From NCBI GenBank assembly GCA_041397305.1, contig JAWKWX010000003.1:372001-436000 (forward strand): 64,000 bases of DNA. Reading direction: 5' to 3'. Numbering within the stretch: position 1 is the first letter of the stretch; every line of letters begins with the position of its first letter. The notes beneath the pieces are model-generated. The model was not told the origin of the DNA and searched no databases. It was given only the letters and a program-made list of their open reading frames with translations. Origin of the DNA: TMP-24 sp041397305. Its GTDB lineage: Bacteria; Pseudomonadota; Alphaproteobacteria; Rhodobacterales; Rhodobacteraceae. This document shows positions 8,697 through 17,430 of the stretch, in pieces. Made by a program: the position numbers and the translations under genes.

Positions 8697-10591
8697 CTCG
8701 CATCTCCTCTCGCCGCGTCCCAGACCTTGCAGAGACGGCGGAAATTGTCGGCCATCAGGACGATGGCCTCTTCATCGGCAATCTCTCCCGCCATCCAGCC
8801 GCGCGCGGCCTCGGCAAAGATCGTCCGGCCGACGGCAAAACCCTTCACCAGCGAATATCGCGCCGCCAGACGGAAACTCGCGGCCAGCTCAGCCTCGGAC
8901 TGGCCCAGACCCAGAACGACAATGCCCCGCGTGTGGGGGTCGTTTTCCTCGATCGCACGCACCGTCTCGGCCCAGGCGGCATCGGTGCGCATCGGTTCGA
9001 GCTTCCACCAGTCGGGGAAGATGCCGATCTCATAATATCGCCGGATCAGCTTGGCGACGCTGTCGTCCGCGACCGGACCGACCCTCGACGGGATCACTTC
9101 CAGAAGAAATTCCAGACGGTTGCGGCGCGATGCTGCAAAGAGGCGTTTCAGCACGTCCTCCTGCGCCACCCGCATCTCCTGTGGATCGTCGGGGTGGCAG
9201 AAGCACAGGACCTTGACCACATGGCCAAGCGGCCATTCCGCCAGCCCGCCGCAATCCGGCCCGATCTCCGGCTCAACGGCCAGCGGCCGCGAGCCCGGCC
9301 ATTCCACCGGCCGGCCGATCCACAGGCCCTGTCCGGCCGCCCGATACAGCGAGGAACGCCCCAGACGGCTGTCGCAAAGGATGCCATAGCCCGCCTGACC
9401 GTCCGCGACCAGAACCGCAGCATCAAGGCACAATTCCTTGAAACGGCTTATCTTTGTCGCGTCAGCGCCCGGCAGGTCCTCCAGCTGTGCGCGGTGGTCG
9501 AAGGCAAAGACCCGCATCCTGGACCAATCGCCATGGCGGTTCGTCGACCAGTGCAGCTGTTCCAGCGCCGCGTCCTTGCGCAAGGCCCGTTCGGTCACGC
9601 CGCGTTGCAGGAAGAACTGCAACTCCTCCCAACTCGGATAGGCGGGCGTGCAGCCGTGGCGGCTGACGGCGAAGGCCCCGCAGGCATTGGCATAGGTCAG
9701 CGCCGTCCGCCAGTCTTCGCCATCCAGCCAACCTTTCAGCAGGCCAGACATGAATCCGTCGCCCGCGCCCAGGACATTGAAGACCTCGATCGGAAAGCCC
9801 GGCCCGGTGATCCCGTCATCCAGGCTTGCCGGGACCCGCCCGGTAAAGGCGACGGCCCCCATCGGCCCGCGCTTGCAGATGAGCGTTGCGGGGGTCACGT
9901 CCCGAACTGCCTTCAGCGCGGCAAGCGTGTCGGCCACGCCGCCTGCGATATGAAATTCTTCTTCCGTTCCAACGATCAGATCGAAGAACTTCAAGTGCCC
10001 ACGCAGTTTCTCGGTCACCCGGGTGCTCTCGATGAACCGTTCCTCGCCCGCGCCATGACCGGCAAGGCCCCAGAGGTTCGGCCGGTAATCGATGTCCAGC
10101 GCCGTCAGGCAGCCATGCTTGCGGGCCAGTGTCAGCGCCTTCACCACCGCCGCTTCGGTCCGGGGATGGGACAGATGCGTGCCCGTCGCCACCACCGCGC
10201 GGGCCGAGGCGATCAGATCCTCGTCGATATCCTCCTCACACAGCGCCATGTCGGCGCAATTCTCGCGGTAGAAGATCAGCGGAAACTGCTTCTCATCCCG
10301 GATCCCCAGCAGCACCAGCGCGGTCAGACGCTCGGGGTCAGTCTTCACCCCCCGCACATCCACCCCTTCCCGCGCCAGTTCCTCGCGGATGAAGCGGCCC
10401 ATATGTTCATCGCCCACGCGCGTGATCAGCGCCGACTTCAACCCCAGCCGCGCCGTTCCGGCGGCCATGTTGGTCGGCGAGCCGCCGATATATTTCTGGA
10501 AGGATCCCATATCCTCCAGCCGCCCGCCCACCTGCGCGCCATAAAGATCGACCGAGGCCCGGCCAATGGTGATCAGATCCAGGGTCTTCAT
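8693..10591 (-). CDS. iolC: 5-dehydro-2-deoxygluconokinase fused to a DUF2090 aldolase-like domain
   Basis: A 632-residue fusion. Residues 1 to about 320 are a PfkB/ribokinase-fold sugar kinase: LITIGRASVDLYGAQVGG at the start, GGSPTNMAAGTARLGLKSALITRVGDEHMG, and the catalytic motif NVLGAGDGFMSGLLKG. The rest is a DUF2090 domain, a TIM barrel (VFAFDHRAQLEDLPG, GYGILCDSRLG, RGIVVLGLGQSEAEL). The kinase makes 2-deoxy-5-keto-gluconate 6-phosphate. DUF2090 is usually thought to cleave it to malonic semialdehyde and dihydroxyacetone phosphate, standing in for IolJ; that role is inferred from the family and from the absence of iolJ here. It overlaps iolG by four bases. Confidence 0.93.
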   Translation of the reverse strand: MKTLDLITIGRASVDLYGAQVGGRLEDMGSFQKYIGGSPTNMAAGTARLGLKSALITRVGDEHMGRFIREELAREGVDVRGVKTDPERLTALVLLGIRDEKQFPLIFYRENCADMALCEEDIDEDLIASARAVVATGTHLSHPRTEAAVVKALTLARKHGCLTALDIDYRPNLWGLAGHGAGEERFIESTRVTEKLRGHLKFFDLIVGTEEEFHIAGGVADTLAALKAVRDVTPATLICKRGPMGAVAFTGRVPASLDDGITGPGFPIEVFNVLGAGDGFMSGLLKGWLDGEDWRTALTYANACGAFAVSRHGCTPAYPSWEELQFFLQRGVTERALRKDAALEQLHWSTNRHGDWSRMRVFAFDHRAQLEDLPGADATKISRFKELCLDAAVLVADGQAGYGILCDSRLGRSSLYRAAGQGLWIGRPVEWPGSRPLAVEPEIGPDCGGLAEWPLGHVVKVLCFCHPDDPQEMRVAQEDVLKRLFAASRRNRLEFLLEVIPSRVGPVADDSVAKLIRRYYEIGIFPDWWKLEPMRTDAAWAETVRAIEENDPHTRGIVVLGLGQSEAELAASFRLAARYSLVKGFAVGRTIFAEAARGWMAGEIADEEAIVLMADNFRRLCKVWDAARGDAR

Positions 10592-11595
10592 CCGTTCAGA
10601 ACTTCCGTTACCCTCACGGCGCGGCCCTCGCGCGCCGACAGCAGGGCCGCATCGGCCAGCGCCAGCGCCCGCAACCCGTCATCGCCCGAGGGGCTGACCG
10701 GCGCGCCGTCGGAAATCGCCGCGATGAAGGCGGCGATCTCGGCGGCATAGGCCTCGGTGTAACGTGTCATGAAAAAATCGTGCAGAGGTGGCCGGTTATA
10801 CCCAGATGCTGATGCGATTTCGATCGACACCGGCCGCTGGTTCTCGGCCGCTGCCATGCCAAGCGCGCCATGGACCTCGATCCTCTGGTCATAGCCATAG
10901 CTGGCGCGGCGCGAATTCGAGATCAGGCACTGCCGCCCGGAGGCGGTCCGCAGAATGACCGAGACGCTGTCATAATCCCCCGCCTTGCCAATCGCCGGAT
11001 CGGTCAGGACGGCGGCCGCGGCCTGCACCGTCTCGACCTCCTCGCCCAGAAGGAAGCGGGCCATGTCGAAATCATGGATCGTCATGTCGCGGAAGATGCC
11101 GCCCGAGGTCCCGATATAGCTCAGCGGCGGCGCGCCCGGATCGCGCGAGGTGATCGTCACCATCTCGACCGTGCCGATCCGGCCTTCGTCAATCGCCGAT
11201 CTCACGGCCCGGAAATGTGGATCGAACCGGCGGTTGAAACCCACCATCAGCGTGGCCTTCTCGGTCGCGACGACCTTCAGGCAATCGCGGACACGCGCCA
11301 GCGACAGATCGACCGGCTTTTCGCAGAAGACCGCCTTGCCCGCGCGGGCGAAGCGTTCGATCAGGTCGGCATGGGTGTTGGTGGGCGTGCAGATCACCAC
11401 CGCATCCACGTCCGCTGCGGCTTCGATCGCCTCGATCGTGCGGATATCGCAGCCATGCTGGGCCGCGACCGCCTGCGCCGCCTCGGGCATCGCGTCGGCC
11501 ACGGCCACAAGGCGCGCACGCGCATCGCCCGAAATCGCCCTGGCATGGACCCTGCCGATGCGCCCCGCCCCCAGTAGGCCGAACCTGACTGTCAT
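10588..11595 (-). CDS. iolG: Inositol 2-dehydrogenase
   Basis: NAD-dependent oxidation of myo-inositol to 2-keto-myo-inositol, the first catabolic step. It belongs to the Gfo/Idh/MocA family and is about 335 residues long. It starts MTVRFGLLGAGRIGRVHARAI with the Rossmann GxGxxG. The catalytic CEKPVDLSLA motif follows, then MVGFNRRFDPHFRAVRSAI and DMTIHDFDMARFLLGEEVETV with the Asp/His pair of this family. The ATG at 11595 is chosen because AGGAAGA lies just ahead of it; the frame is open further upstream without a ribosome site. It overlaps iolC by four bases. Confidence 0.94.
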   Translation of the reverse strand: MTVRFGLLGAGRIGRVHARAISGDARARLVAVADAMPEAAQAVAAQHGCDIRTIEAIEAAADVDAVVICTPTNTHADLIERFARAGKAVFCEKPVDLSLARVRDCLKVVATEKATLMVGFNRRFDPHFRAVRSAIDEGRIGTVEMVTITSRDPGAPPLSYIGTSGGIFRDMTIHDFDMARFLLGEEVETVQAAAAVLTDPAIGKAGDYDSVSVILRTASGRQCLISNSRRASYGYDQRIEVHGALGMAAAENQRPVSIEIASASGYNRPPLHDFFMTRYTEAYAAEIAAFIAAISDGAPVSPSGDDGLRALALADAALLSAREGRAVRVTEVLNG

Positions 11596-11617
11596 TCTTC
11601 CTGCTCCTTCCTGGCCG

Positions 11618-12415
11618 TCATTCGGGATAGGCCCCGGCCACATTCTGATCGAAATCGACGATGGCCCCGGTCATCACACCGGACAGGGGGCCAAGCATGT
11701 AGCTGACAAGACCGGCAACATGAGCGGGCTTGACCAGCATGCCCATCGGCTGGGCGGCCTCTGCGCGCAAAAGCCAGCCGTCGGTCGCGCCATGCCAGCG
11801 GCGTTGGACCTGATCCTCGCCCGGCGTGTCCATCCAGCCGCAGTTGATGCCATTCACGCGGATATGGTCGCGGCGGAGCGCTTGCGCCGCGTTCTTGGTG
11901 ATATTCGCGAGCGCCGCCTTCGATGCCGAATAGGGCGCCAGAAACGACTGCCCGCAATGGGTTACCATCGACAGGACATTCACAGCCGAGGCCGGCCGCC
12001 CCGCCGCCCGCGCCCGCTGGGCAAGGCGTTGCAGGGCAAAGAAAGGCCCGCGGGCATTCACCGCCATCAGCCGGTCAAAAGCCTCGGCCGTCGTATCAAG
12101 GATCGAGCCCCGTTCCGAGCAGGCCGCCGCATTGACCAGCGCGGTGACAGTGCCAAAGGCCGCCTCTGCCGCGTCGATCATGGCTATTGCCTGCGCGGCA
12201 TCTGCCATGTCGGTCCGGACAAAGCGCACATCCGCCCCCTGCCCGGTCAATTCCCGCGCCGCGACTTCGCCCTCGGCCAGCCGTCGCCCGGCAATGACAA
12301 TCCGCGTGCAACCTTCGGCAATCAGCCTGTCGGCCACCGCCCGGCCAAGGCCCTCGGCACCGCCGGTGATCACGGCGACGGTCGCGGCGTGCGGCAGGTC
12401 AGAGGTCGGCACCAT
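11618..12415 (-). CDS. SDR-family oxidoreductase of the inositol operon
   Basis: A classical short-chain dehydrogenase of 265 residues: VAVITGGAEGLGRAVADRL gives the TGxxxGxG cofactor motif, VNAAACSE replaces the usual NNAG, the catalytic Ser is in VNVLSMVTHCG, and YSASK supplies Tyr and Lys. It lies between the ABC transporter ATPase and iolG with a 22-base gap and overlaps the ATPase gene. The position suggests oxidation or reduction of another inositol stereoisomer, or of a sugar brought in by the same transporter; the substrate cannot be read from the sequence. It is not needed for the standard myo-inositol route. Confidence 0.85.
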   Translation of the reverse strand: MVPTSDLPHAATVAVITGGAEGLGRAVADRLIAEGCTRIVIAGRRLAEGEVAARELTGQGADVRFVRTDMADAAQAIAMIDAAEAAFGTVTALVNAAACSERGSILDTTAEAFDRLMAVNARGPFFALQRLAQRARAAGRPASAVNVLSMVTHCGQSFLAPYSASKAALANITKNAAQALRRDHIRVNGINCGWMDTPGEDQVQRRWHGATDGWLLRAEAAQPMGMLVKPAHVAGLVSYMLGPLSGVMTGAIVDFDQNVAGAYPE

Positions 12416-13166
12416 CGGAGCCGCCCTTCACGCCGGTGATATAGCTGACGATGTCATTGCCGTCGGTCTCGTCGCGGTTCAGCGAGGCGACGATCCGGCC
12501 ACGGCGAAACACCACGATCCGGTCCACGAGATCGAAGACCTGGCGCAGGTTGTGGCTGATCAGGATCAGCGGCACGCCGCGCTCCTTCAGACCACGGATG
12601 ATGTTCTCGACCTGCGCGGTTTCCTGCACGCCCAAGGCCGCTGTCGGCTCGTCCATGATCACCAATTTCGAGGCGAAGGCCGCCGTCCGGGCGATCGACA
12701 CGCATTGCCGCTGACCGCCCGACATGTTGCGGATCGGATTGTCGACATTGGGGATCTTTACCGCCGTGGTCTTCAGCGCCTCCAGCGTCCGGTCGCGCAT
12801 CGCCTTGCGGTCAAGCCAGGAAAACGGCCCGAAGCGCCATTTGAACAGCTCGCGCCCGAGGAAAAGGTTCGAGGGCACGTCGAGGTCGTCGGCGAGCGCC
12901 AGCGTCTGGAACACCGTCTCGATGCCTGCCTCGCGCGCCGCGAGCGGGTCGGCGAAGTCCACCTCCTCGCCGTCAAAGAAGATCTGGCCGGACGTCTTCT
13001 GTTCGACCGCCGTCACCTGACGTACGAAGGTGGACTTGCCCGCGCCATTGTCACCGACGACGGCCACATGTTCGCCCGCGCGCAGGATGAAATCGGCATC
13101 CTCCAGCGCATGGACACCGCCGTAGCGCTTGGTCAGCCCGCGCGTTTCAAGGACAATATCGTTCAT
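12399..13166 (-). CDS. Sugar (probably inositol) ABC transporter ATP-binding protein
   Basis: A 255-residue ATPase of the ribose/xylose type with a single ABC domain instead of the usual tandem pair: Walker A is GDNGAGKSTFVRQV, the signature is MSGGQRQCVSIARTAAFASKLVIMDEPTAALG with Walker B, and the switch histidine is in LILISHNLRQVF. It energises uptake through the permease gene directly upstream (4-base gap) and the binding protein beyond it. Single-domain ATPases are typical of alphaproteobacterial inositol and FrcA-like systems. Substrate is inferred from the operon. Confidence 0.9.
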   Translation of the reverse strand: MNDIVLETRGLTKRYGGVHALEDADFILRAGEHVAVVGDNGAGKSTFVRQVTAVEQKTSGQIFFDGEEVDFADPLAAREAGIETVFQTLALADDLDVPSNLFLGRELFKWRFGPFSWLDRKAMRDRTLEALKTTAVKIPNVDNPIRNMSGGQRQCVSIARTAAFASKLVIMDEPTAALGVQETAQVENIIRGLKERGVPLILISHNLRQVFDLVDRIVVFRRGRIVASLNRDETDGNDIVSYITGVKGGSDGADL

Positions 13167-13170
13167 CGCC

Positions 13171-14283
13171 TCACCCCCTCGCCCGCTGCCGCTGGCGCCA
13201 TTGGTCGAGAACGACGGCCGCCACGATGATCGCGCCCTTCACCATCTCCTGATAATAGGCGTCGAGCCGGATCGAGGTGAAACCAGAGATGATGGTGGAA
13301 AAGATCATCGCGCCAAGCACGGTGCCGAGGATCGAGCCGCGCCCGCCGGACAGGGAAATGCCGCCGATGACCGCCATGGCAATGGCGTCGAGTTCGTACA
13401 TGACCCCCATGCCCGCCTGTGCGGTCAGGTTTTTCGAGGTCAGAAGGATTGCGGCTACGGCCGCCAGCAACCCCGCGATCGTGTAGACCAGCACCTTGTG
13501 GCGGTCGACGCTGATGCCCGACATGCGCGCCGCCGCCTCGTTCGAGCCGATGGCATAGCTGCGCTTGCCGTAGACGGTCTTGGTCATCAGCAGATGGAAG
13601 AGGATCGCCAGAACGACGAACACGACCGCCGGATTCTGGCCGGGCCAGGTGAGAATGCCAAATGTCAGTGTGCCAAGGATATCGCCGTTCGACAGATGGC
13701 CGTAGCTTTCGGTGGGGAAGCTGACTGGTTGGCCGTTCGACCACCAGCGCGCCACACCGCGCGCGGTGACCATCATGCCGAGCGTGGCGATGAACGGCGG
13801 GATGCGCGTATAGGCGATCAGCACGCCGTTCACCAACCCTGCGAGGATGCCGCAGCCCATGCCGACGACAATCGGCACGATCACCGGCAGGTCCATGGCC
13901 CAGTCGCCGAAGATTGCCTTGGGATTGGGGTTGCCGTTGACCATCGCGGTCTGCGCGAAGCTCATCACGATCATCGCGGTCGCGCCGACCAGAGAGCCGG
14001 ACGACAGGTCGATCCCGCCGAGGATGATCACTTGCGTCACACCGATGGCGATGATGCCGGTGATCGCCACCTGCAGGATCATGATATCGAGCCGCTGCTT
14101 GTTCAGAAGCCCCGGCATCGTGTCGCGCAGGTTGAACAGGAAGCTCGATCCGTTGAGCCGGTTCAATATCTCGAAGATCAGGATGATGATCACCAGTGCG
14201 ATGAACACGTTCCATTCCGGCGCGCGGGTTCGCTTGGTGGGGTCGTATTTCAGGCCGCCCAGGCCGTGCGTCGTCTGCGTCAC
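13171..14283 (-). CDS. Sugar (probably inositol) ABC transporter permease
   Basis: A 370-residue RbsC-like inner membrane permease with eight to ten hydrophobic helices, for example VFIALVIIILIFEILNRL near the N-terminus and LPVIVPIVVGMGCGILAGLVNG. The family motif ARWWSNGQPVSFP and the EAA-like region SNEAAARMSGISVDRHKVLVY are visible. It lies between the binding-protein and ATPase genes on the same strand. Before it come two strong hairpins at 14310-14370, probably lowering its expression relative to the binding protein. The ATG at 14283 lies directly after that region. Confidence 0.9.
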   Translation of the reverse strand: MTQTTHGLGGLKYDPTKRTRAPEWNVFIALVIIILIFEILNRLNGSSFLFNLRDTMPGLLNKQRLDIMILQVAITGIIAIGVTQVIILGGIDLSSGSLVGATAMIVMSFAQTAMVNGNPNPKAIFGDWAMDLPVIVPIVVGMGCGILAGLVNGVLIAYTRIPPFIATLGMMVTARGVARWWSNGQPVSFPTESYGHLSNGDILGTLTFGILTWPGQNPAVVFVVLAILFHLLMTKTVYGKRSYAIGSNEAAARMSGISVDRHKVLVYTIAGLLAAVAAILLTSKNLTAQAGMGVMYELDAIAMAVIGGISLSGGRGSILGTVLGAMIFSTIISGFTSIRLDAYYQEMVKGAIIVAAVVLDQWRQRQRARG

Positions 14284-14309
14284 GAGATGTTCCCCTTCCC
14301 TGTCATGCA

Positions 14310-14370
14310 GCCCGCGCCTCAGGTGGCCCTCCCGAGGCGCGGGCCGAACGGGGCGAAGCCGCCGCCCCGT
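14310..14370. other. Tandem hairpins between binding-protein and permease genes
   Basis: GCCCGCGCCTC (14310-14320) and GAGGCGCGGGC (14334-14344) form a perfect 11-bp stem. ACGGGGC (14348-14354) and GCCCCGT (14364-14370) form a second. Neither has a T-run. In ABC operons such structures commonly stabilise the binding-protein mRNA and limit read-through to the membrane parts. Confidence 0.6.
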
Positions 14371-14402
14371 CTGTTGATCTGCGTCGCTCGGACGCGCTCG
14401 GG

Positions 14403-15344
14403 TCAGTTCTTGCTGAGATAGTCGGCGACGTTCGCCGGCGTCACCAGTTCGAACGGCACCCAGACGGTCTGGTCGACCGCCTCGCCCTTGGCGAGCGCCA
14501 CGGCAGCGTTCAGCGAGCCCGAGCCCTGAGCGGCCGCATTCTGGAAGACCGTCACATCGAGATCGCCCGCCTGCATGGCGGCAAGCGCGTCCTGCGTCGC
14601 GTCGACGCCACCGACCTGGACGGCGGCCATGTCGATGCCCGCGGCCTTCATCGCCTGGATGGCACCGATCGCCATTTCGTCATTGTTGGCGATGACGCCG
14701 TCGAAGGCGGTGCCGGTCGACAGCCAGTTGGTCATCAGGTTCTGCGCCTGATCGCGCGACCAGTTCGCGGTCTGCTGGTCGATCACGTTGACCTTGACCT
14801 TGCACTTGCCCGCCTCGATCACATCATAGATATCCTGGGTGCGCTGCACCGCCGCCTGGTTCGACAGCTCTCCCTGCATCACATAGACATTGACCTCGGA
14901 CTTGCCTTCGCCCGCCCAATTGTCGCAAAGCGCAATGGTTTCAAGCGTGCCGCTGTCCACCTCGTTCGAGGCGACGAAGGCCTGATTGTCGGGCAGGCTG
15001 TCAAGGTTGATCGGCTGGCGGTTCACATAGACAAGCGGCACGCCTGCCGCCGCCGCCGCATCCGACATGGCCTGTGTGGCCGAGGTGTCGACCGGGTTGA
15101 CGATGATCGCGTTCACGCCCGAGGCGATGAAATTGTTGATCTGGTCCAGCTGCTTGGCGACGTCGTTCTGCGCATCCTCGATCTGCACCGTCACACCGGA
15201 TTCGTCTGCGTGCTTCTGGATGCCGTTCCTGAGAACCGTCAGGAAGTTGTCGTCAAAGAGCGCCATGGAAACGCCGACGGTTTCGGCCATGGCCGTCGTC
15301 CCCATCAGCGTCGCAAATCCGGCAATCAGAATGGTCTTTCTCAT
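14403..15344 (-). CDS. Periplasmic sugar/inositol-binding protein of the ABC transporter
   Basis: Periplasmic binding protein type 1 (RbsB/IbpA-like), 313 residues. MRKTILIAGFATLMGTTAMA is a clear Sec signal peptide with an AMA-E cleavage site. The mature protein shows IEDAQNDVAKQLDQINNFIASGVNAIIVNPVDTSA, then GVIANNDEMAIGAIQAMKAAGI and VQVGGVDATQDALAAMQAG, the hallmarks of pentose/inositol-binding proteins. It is the first transporter gene; a TTTCACATCA-type motif (15378-15390) lies upstream in a possible promoter region. The inositol specificity is inferred from iolGCDEB downstream. Confidence 0.92.
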   Translation of the reverse strand: MRKTILIAGFATLMGTTAMAETVGVSMALFDDNFLTVLRNGIQKHADESGVTVQIEDAQNDVAKQLDQINNFIASGVNAIIVNPVDTSATQAMSDAAAAAGVPLVYVNRQPINLDSLPDNQAFVASNEVDSGTLETIALCDNWAGEGKSEVNVYVMQGELSNQAAVQRTQDIYDVIEAGKCKVKVNVIDQQTANWSRDQAQNLMTNWLSTGTAFDGVIANNDEMAIGAIQAMKAAGIDMAAVQVGGVDATQDALAAMQAGDLDVTVFQNAAAQGSGSLNAAVALAKGEAVDQTVWVPFELVTPANVADYLSKN

Positions 15345-15377
15345 CTTCTTCCTCCCATAGCGGCGTCCGGCACGCCC

Positions 15378-15390
15378 TGATGTGAAATCT
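15378..15390 (-). promoter_or_regulatory. Candidate operator, TTTCACATCA motif copy 1
   Basis: Reads AGATTTCACATCA on the minus strand, 34-46 bases upstream of the binding-protein start. The same TTTYACATCA core occurs in the two other intergenic regions of this regulon (16331 and 17431). This suggests a shared site for the LacI-type regulator. Not proven; three short matches could be chance. Confidence 0.4.
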
Positions 15391-15428
15391 CCACCGGAGA
15401 GCCCTCGAAAGGGCCAGTCACTCGTCGG

Positions 15429-16250
15429 TCAGGCGGCCATGCGGGCCATTTCCCGACCGATGAATTTCATGGAAGTCCGCAGGGCCGCCGCCGGGTCCGG
15501 CAGCGCGTGCACCTCGCCCGCAAAGGCCTCGAACGAGACCGGGCCCCGCCAGCCCGCTGCCTCGAAGGCGGCAAGCTGTTCGACATTGCCCAGCCGATCG
15601 TGCCCGTCGACGAGCACGCGGTGGGCATCCTGCATCTCTTCCGCCGCCACCGCAGGCGCGGTGACGCCGGAGATATGGATGATCCCGGTATGGGCCGGAT
15701 GGATCGGCCCGCCACCGGCGAGGAAATGGTGGAACGTGTCATGCACCAGCCGGAAGCGACCTGTGGCGCCCAAGGCCTCGATCGCTTCGACCGCCTCGGC
15801 CTTGTGGCGCAGGGCGCAGATCTGAAAGCCCAGAGGTTCGACCATGCCGATCAGGTCATGATCCTCGAGCATCGGCTTCAGCTCGCGCAGCGCCAGCCGC
15901 AGGTTGGCCTGCCGCTCGCCGTTGCCCATGCCCTGATTGTCGTTGCGGGGAATGAGGCTGACCGCCTCGGCCCCGGCGGCCTTCGCGATCCGCATCAGCG
16001 CCAGTGCCTCGCGTGCCTTGTCGGGCGACCAGTCGTTGAAGCGCTTCACCTCGGCCAGCGCCAGAAGCCTGAGGCCCGCCGCCCTGATCCGGGCGCCTGC
16101 CTCTTCCGGCGCGAGCCCGTCGAACAGGGGCCCCGGCAGGTCGTTGCGCAGCTCGATCCCGACCAGACCCAGATCGTGCCCCAGAGCCAGCACCCCCTCG
16201 AAGCCCATCCGCGCCGCGGTCATGTGATTGATCGCAAACTCGACCATCAT
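15429..16250 (-). CDS. TIM-barrel sugar phosphate isomerase/epimerase (IolI/IolH-like)
   Basis: AP-endonuclease-2-like TIM barrel, about 273 residues from the ATG at 16250 (MMVEFAINHMTAARMGF). Motifs: GHDLGLVGIELRNDLPG with the first Glu ligand, EAVSLIPRND, GMVEPLGFQICALRHK, RLVHDTFHHFLAGGG with Asp/His ligands, and FEAFAGEVHALPDP at the C-terminus. Such enzymes in inositol clusters interconvert inososes (IolI type) or act as epimerases. It is the gene between the regulator and the transporter, on the same strand. Reads upstream of 16250 lack a ribosome site, so the shorter start is preferred. The exact reaction is not decidable here. Confidence 0.8.
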   Translation of the reverse strand: MMVEFAINHMTAARMGFEGVLALGHDLGLVGIELRNDLPGPLFDGLAPEEAGARIRAAGLRLLALAEVKRFNDWSPDKAREALALMRIAKAAGAEAVSLIPRNDNQGMGNGERQANLRLALRELKPMLEDHDLIGMVEPLGFQICALRHKAEAVEAIEALGATGRFRLVHDTFHHFLAGGGPIHPAHTGIIHISGVTAPAVAAEEMQDAHRVLVDGHDRLGNVEQLAAFEAAGWRGPVSFEAFAGEVHALPDPAAALRTSMKFIGREMARMAA

Positions 16251-16330
16251 CCCCCCATGCGGCACAAGTTTGCCGCTGTGCCGCGCAGACCCTGACGCCA
16301 CGGCATGAGTCGGGTCAACCGCCGGGGACG

Positions 16331-16343
16331 TATTTCACATCAT
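16331..16343 (+). promoter_or_regulatory. Candidate operator, TTTCACATCA motif copy 2
   Basis: TATTTCACATCAT in the gap between the regulator stop and the epimerase start. Twelve bases after TTTCAC comes GTAAAA, giving an inverted pair TTTYAC-N12-GTRAAA, the geometry expected of a dimer site. Shared core with the sites at 15378 and 17431. Confidence 0.4.
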
Positions 16344-16385
16344 TCCTGACGTAAAAAGACGCAGGCCGATGATGCAATCAGATCA

Positions 16386-17417
16386 TCACACCGACTCGGG
16401 GATGTAGAGCTCCGGCTGCAGGAAATGCTGTCCCGGGATACTGGCGCCACCGGTCTGCACCGCCTGGATCATCAGCGCGACGAATTCGCGGCAGAGTTTC
16501 TCAAGCGGTGTCGAGATCACCATCGTCACATAACGGTCCTGAAGCGCACTGCGCGATTCCGGCGTCAGTTCGTTCACCACCAGCGCCACCTCGCCCGGCG
16601 CCCGCGTCTCGCGGAGCGCGGCAATGGCCCCCTCCATGCCTCCGCCTGCAAGATAGATGCCGCTGAGATCGGGGTGTCGGCCCAACAGGTCCAAGGTCGC
16701 CTCATAGGTCAGTTGCCGCGTTTCAAGGTTCACCAGAGTGTCGAGGATGGTGAATTGCGGCGCCAGTTCCCGGATGTAGCTGCGAAAGCCGGTCTCGCGC
16801 AGTTCATGCCCGTGCCAGCGGTAGCCGCCGACGAAAACCGCCAGCTTCCCCGGCCGGTGCACCGCCGTCGCCAACATCGAGGCGGCGATGCGCCCGACCT
16901 TCAGATTGTTCAATCCCACGTAATGCTGCCGCACGCCCTGGGCAAAATCGTTGAGGAGCGCGAAACAGGGGATGCCGGACTGCGTCAGATCCTCGACCGC
17001 CGCCGTCACCTCGTGATGGGTGACGGCCGTCGCCCCCACCACATCGGCGCGGCCCTTCATCCCGGCCATCAGCCGCGCGAAATCGCCCGGCGACTGCGAC
17101 GCCGCATATTCGATGATCACCTCGCCCCGCACCCCCGGCACCTGTTCGACCGCCCTCTGGATCTGCTGGCTGAAAGCCTGATAGAAGGCCTGCCGTTCCT
17201 TGTGCAGGACGAAACCGAACCGCACGCGCCGCAGGTCGGGCTGCAGCCGCTGCGCCAGAAGCGGCGCAGCATGATAGCCGATGGCGCGGGCCGCCTCATA
17301 GACCCGCCGCGCCGTTTCCTCGCGCACCTTCAGCCGCCCGTTCAGCACCCGGTCGACGGTCGCAGCGCTTACCCCCGATGCCGCTGCCAGATCCTGGATC
17401 GTCGGTCTTTTCGCCAT
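16386..17417 (-). CDS. LacI-family transcriptional regulator of the inositol cluster
   Basis: 343 residues. The N-terminal LacI helix-turn-helix is plain: TIQDLAAASGVSAATVDRVLNGRLKVREETARRV, with the VDRVLNGR hinge-side motif. The rest is a periplasmic-binding-protein-like sensor domain (FGFVLHKERQAFYQAFSQQI; YVGLNNLKVGRIAASMLA; LSGIYLAGGGMEGAI). It stands at the head of the iol run and divergent from the mocD-like operon, with 130 bases between the two starts, so it probably controls both. A ligand such as an inosose or the modified inositol is expected; this is inference from context. Confidence 0.9.
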   Translation of the reverse strand: MAKRPTIQDLAAASGVSAATVDRVLNGRLKVREETARRVYEAARAIGYHAAPLLAQRLQPDLRRVRFGFVLHKERQAFYQAFSQQIQRAVEQVPGVRGEVIIEYAASQSPGDFARLMAGMKGRADVVGATAVTHHEVTAAVEDLTQSGIPCFALLNDFAQGVRQHYVGLNNLKVGRIAASMLATAVHRPGKLAVFVGGYRWHGHELRETGFRSYIRELAPQFTILDTLVNLETRQLTYEATLDLLGRHPDLSGIYLAGGGMEGAIAALRETRAPGEVALVVNELTPESRSALQDRYVTMVISTPLEKLCREFVALMIQAVQTGGASIPGQHFLQPELYIPESV

Positions 17418-17430
17418 GACGCGCCTGCAA

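Noticed and set aside
6657..9035. Long plus-strand open frames (over 600 codons) antiparallel to iolD and iolC
   Set aside because: They are Arg/His-rich shadows of high-GC minus-strand genes, with no domain motifs.
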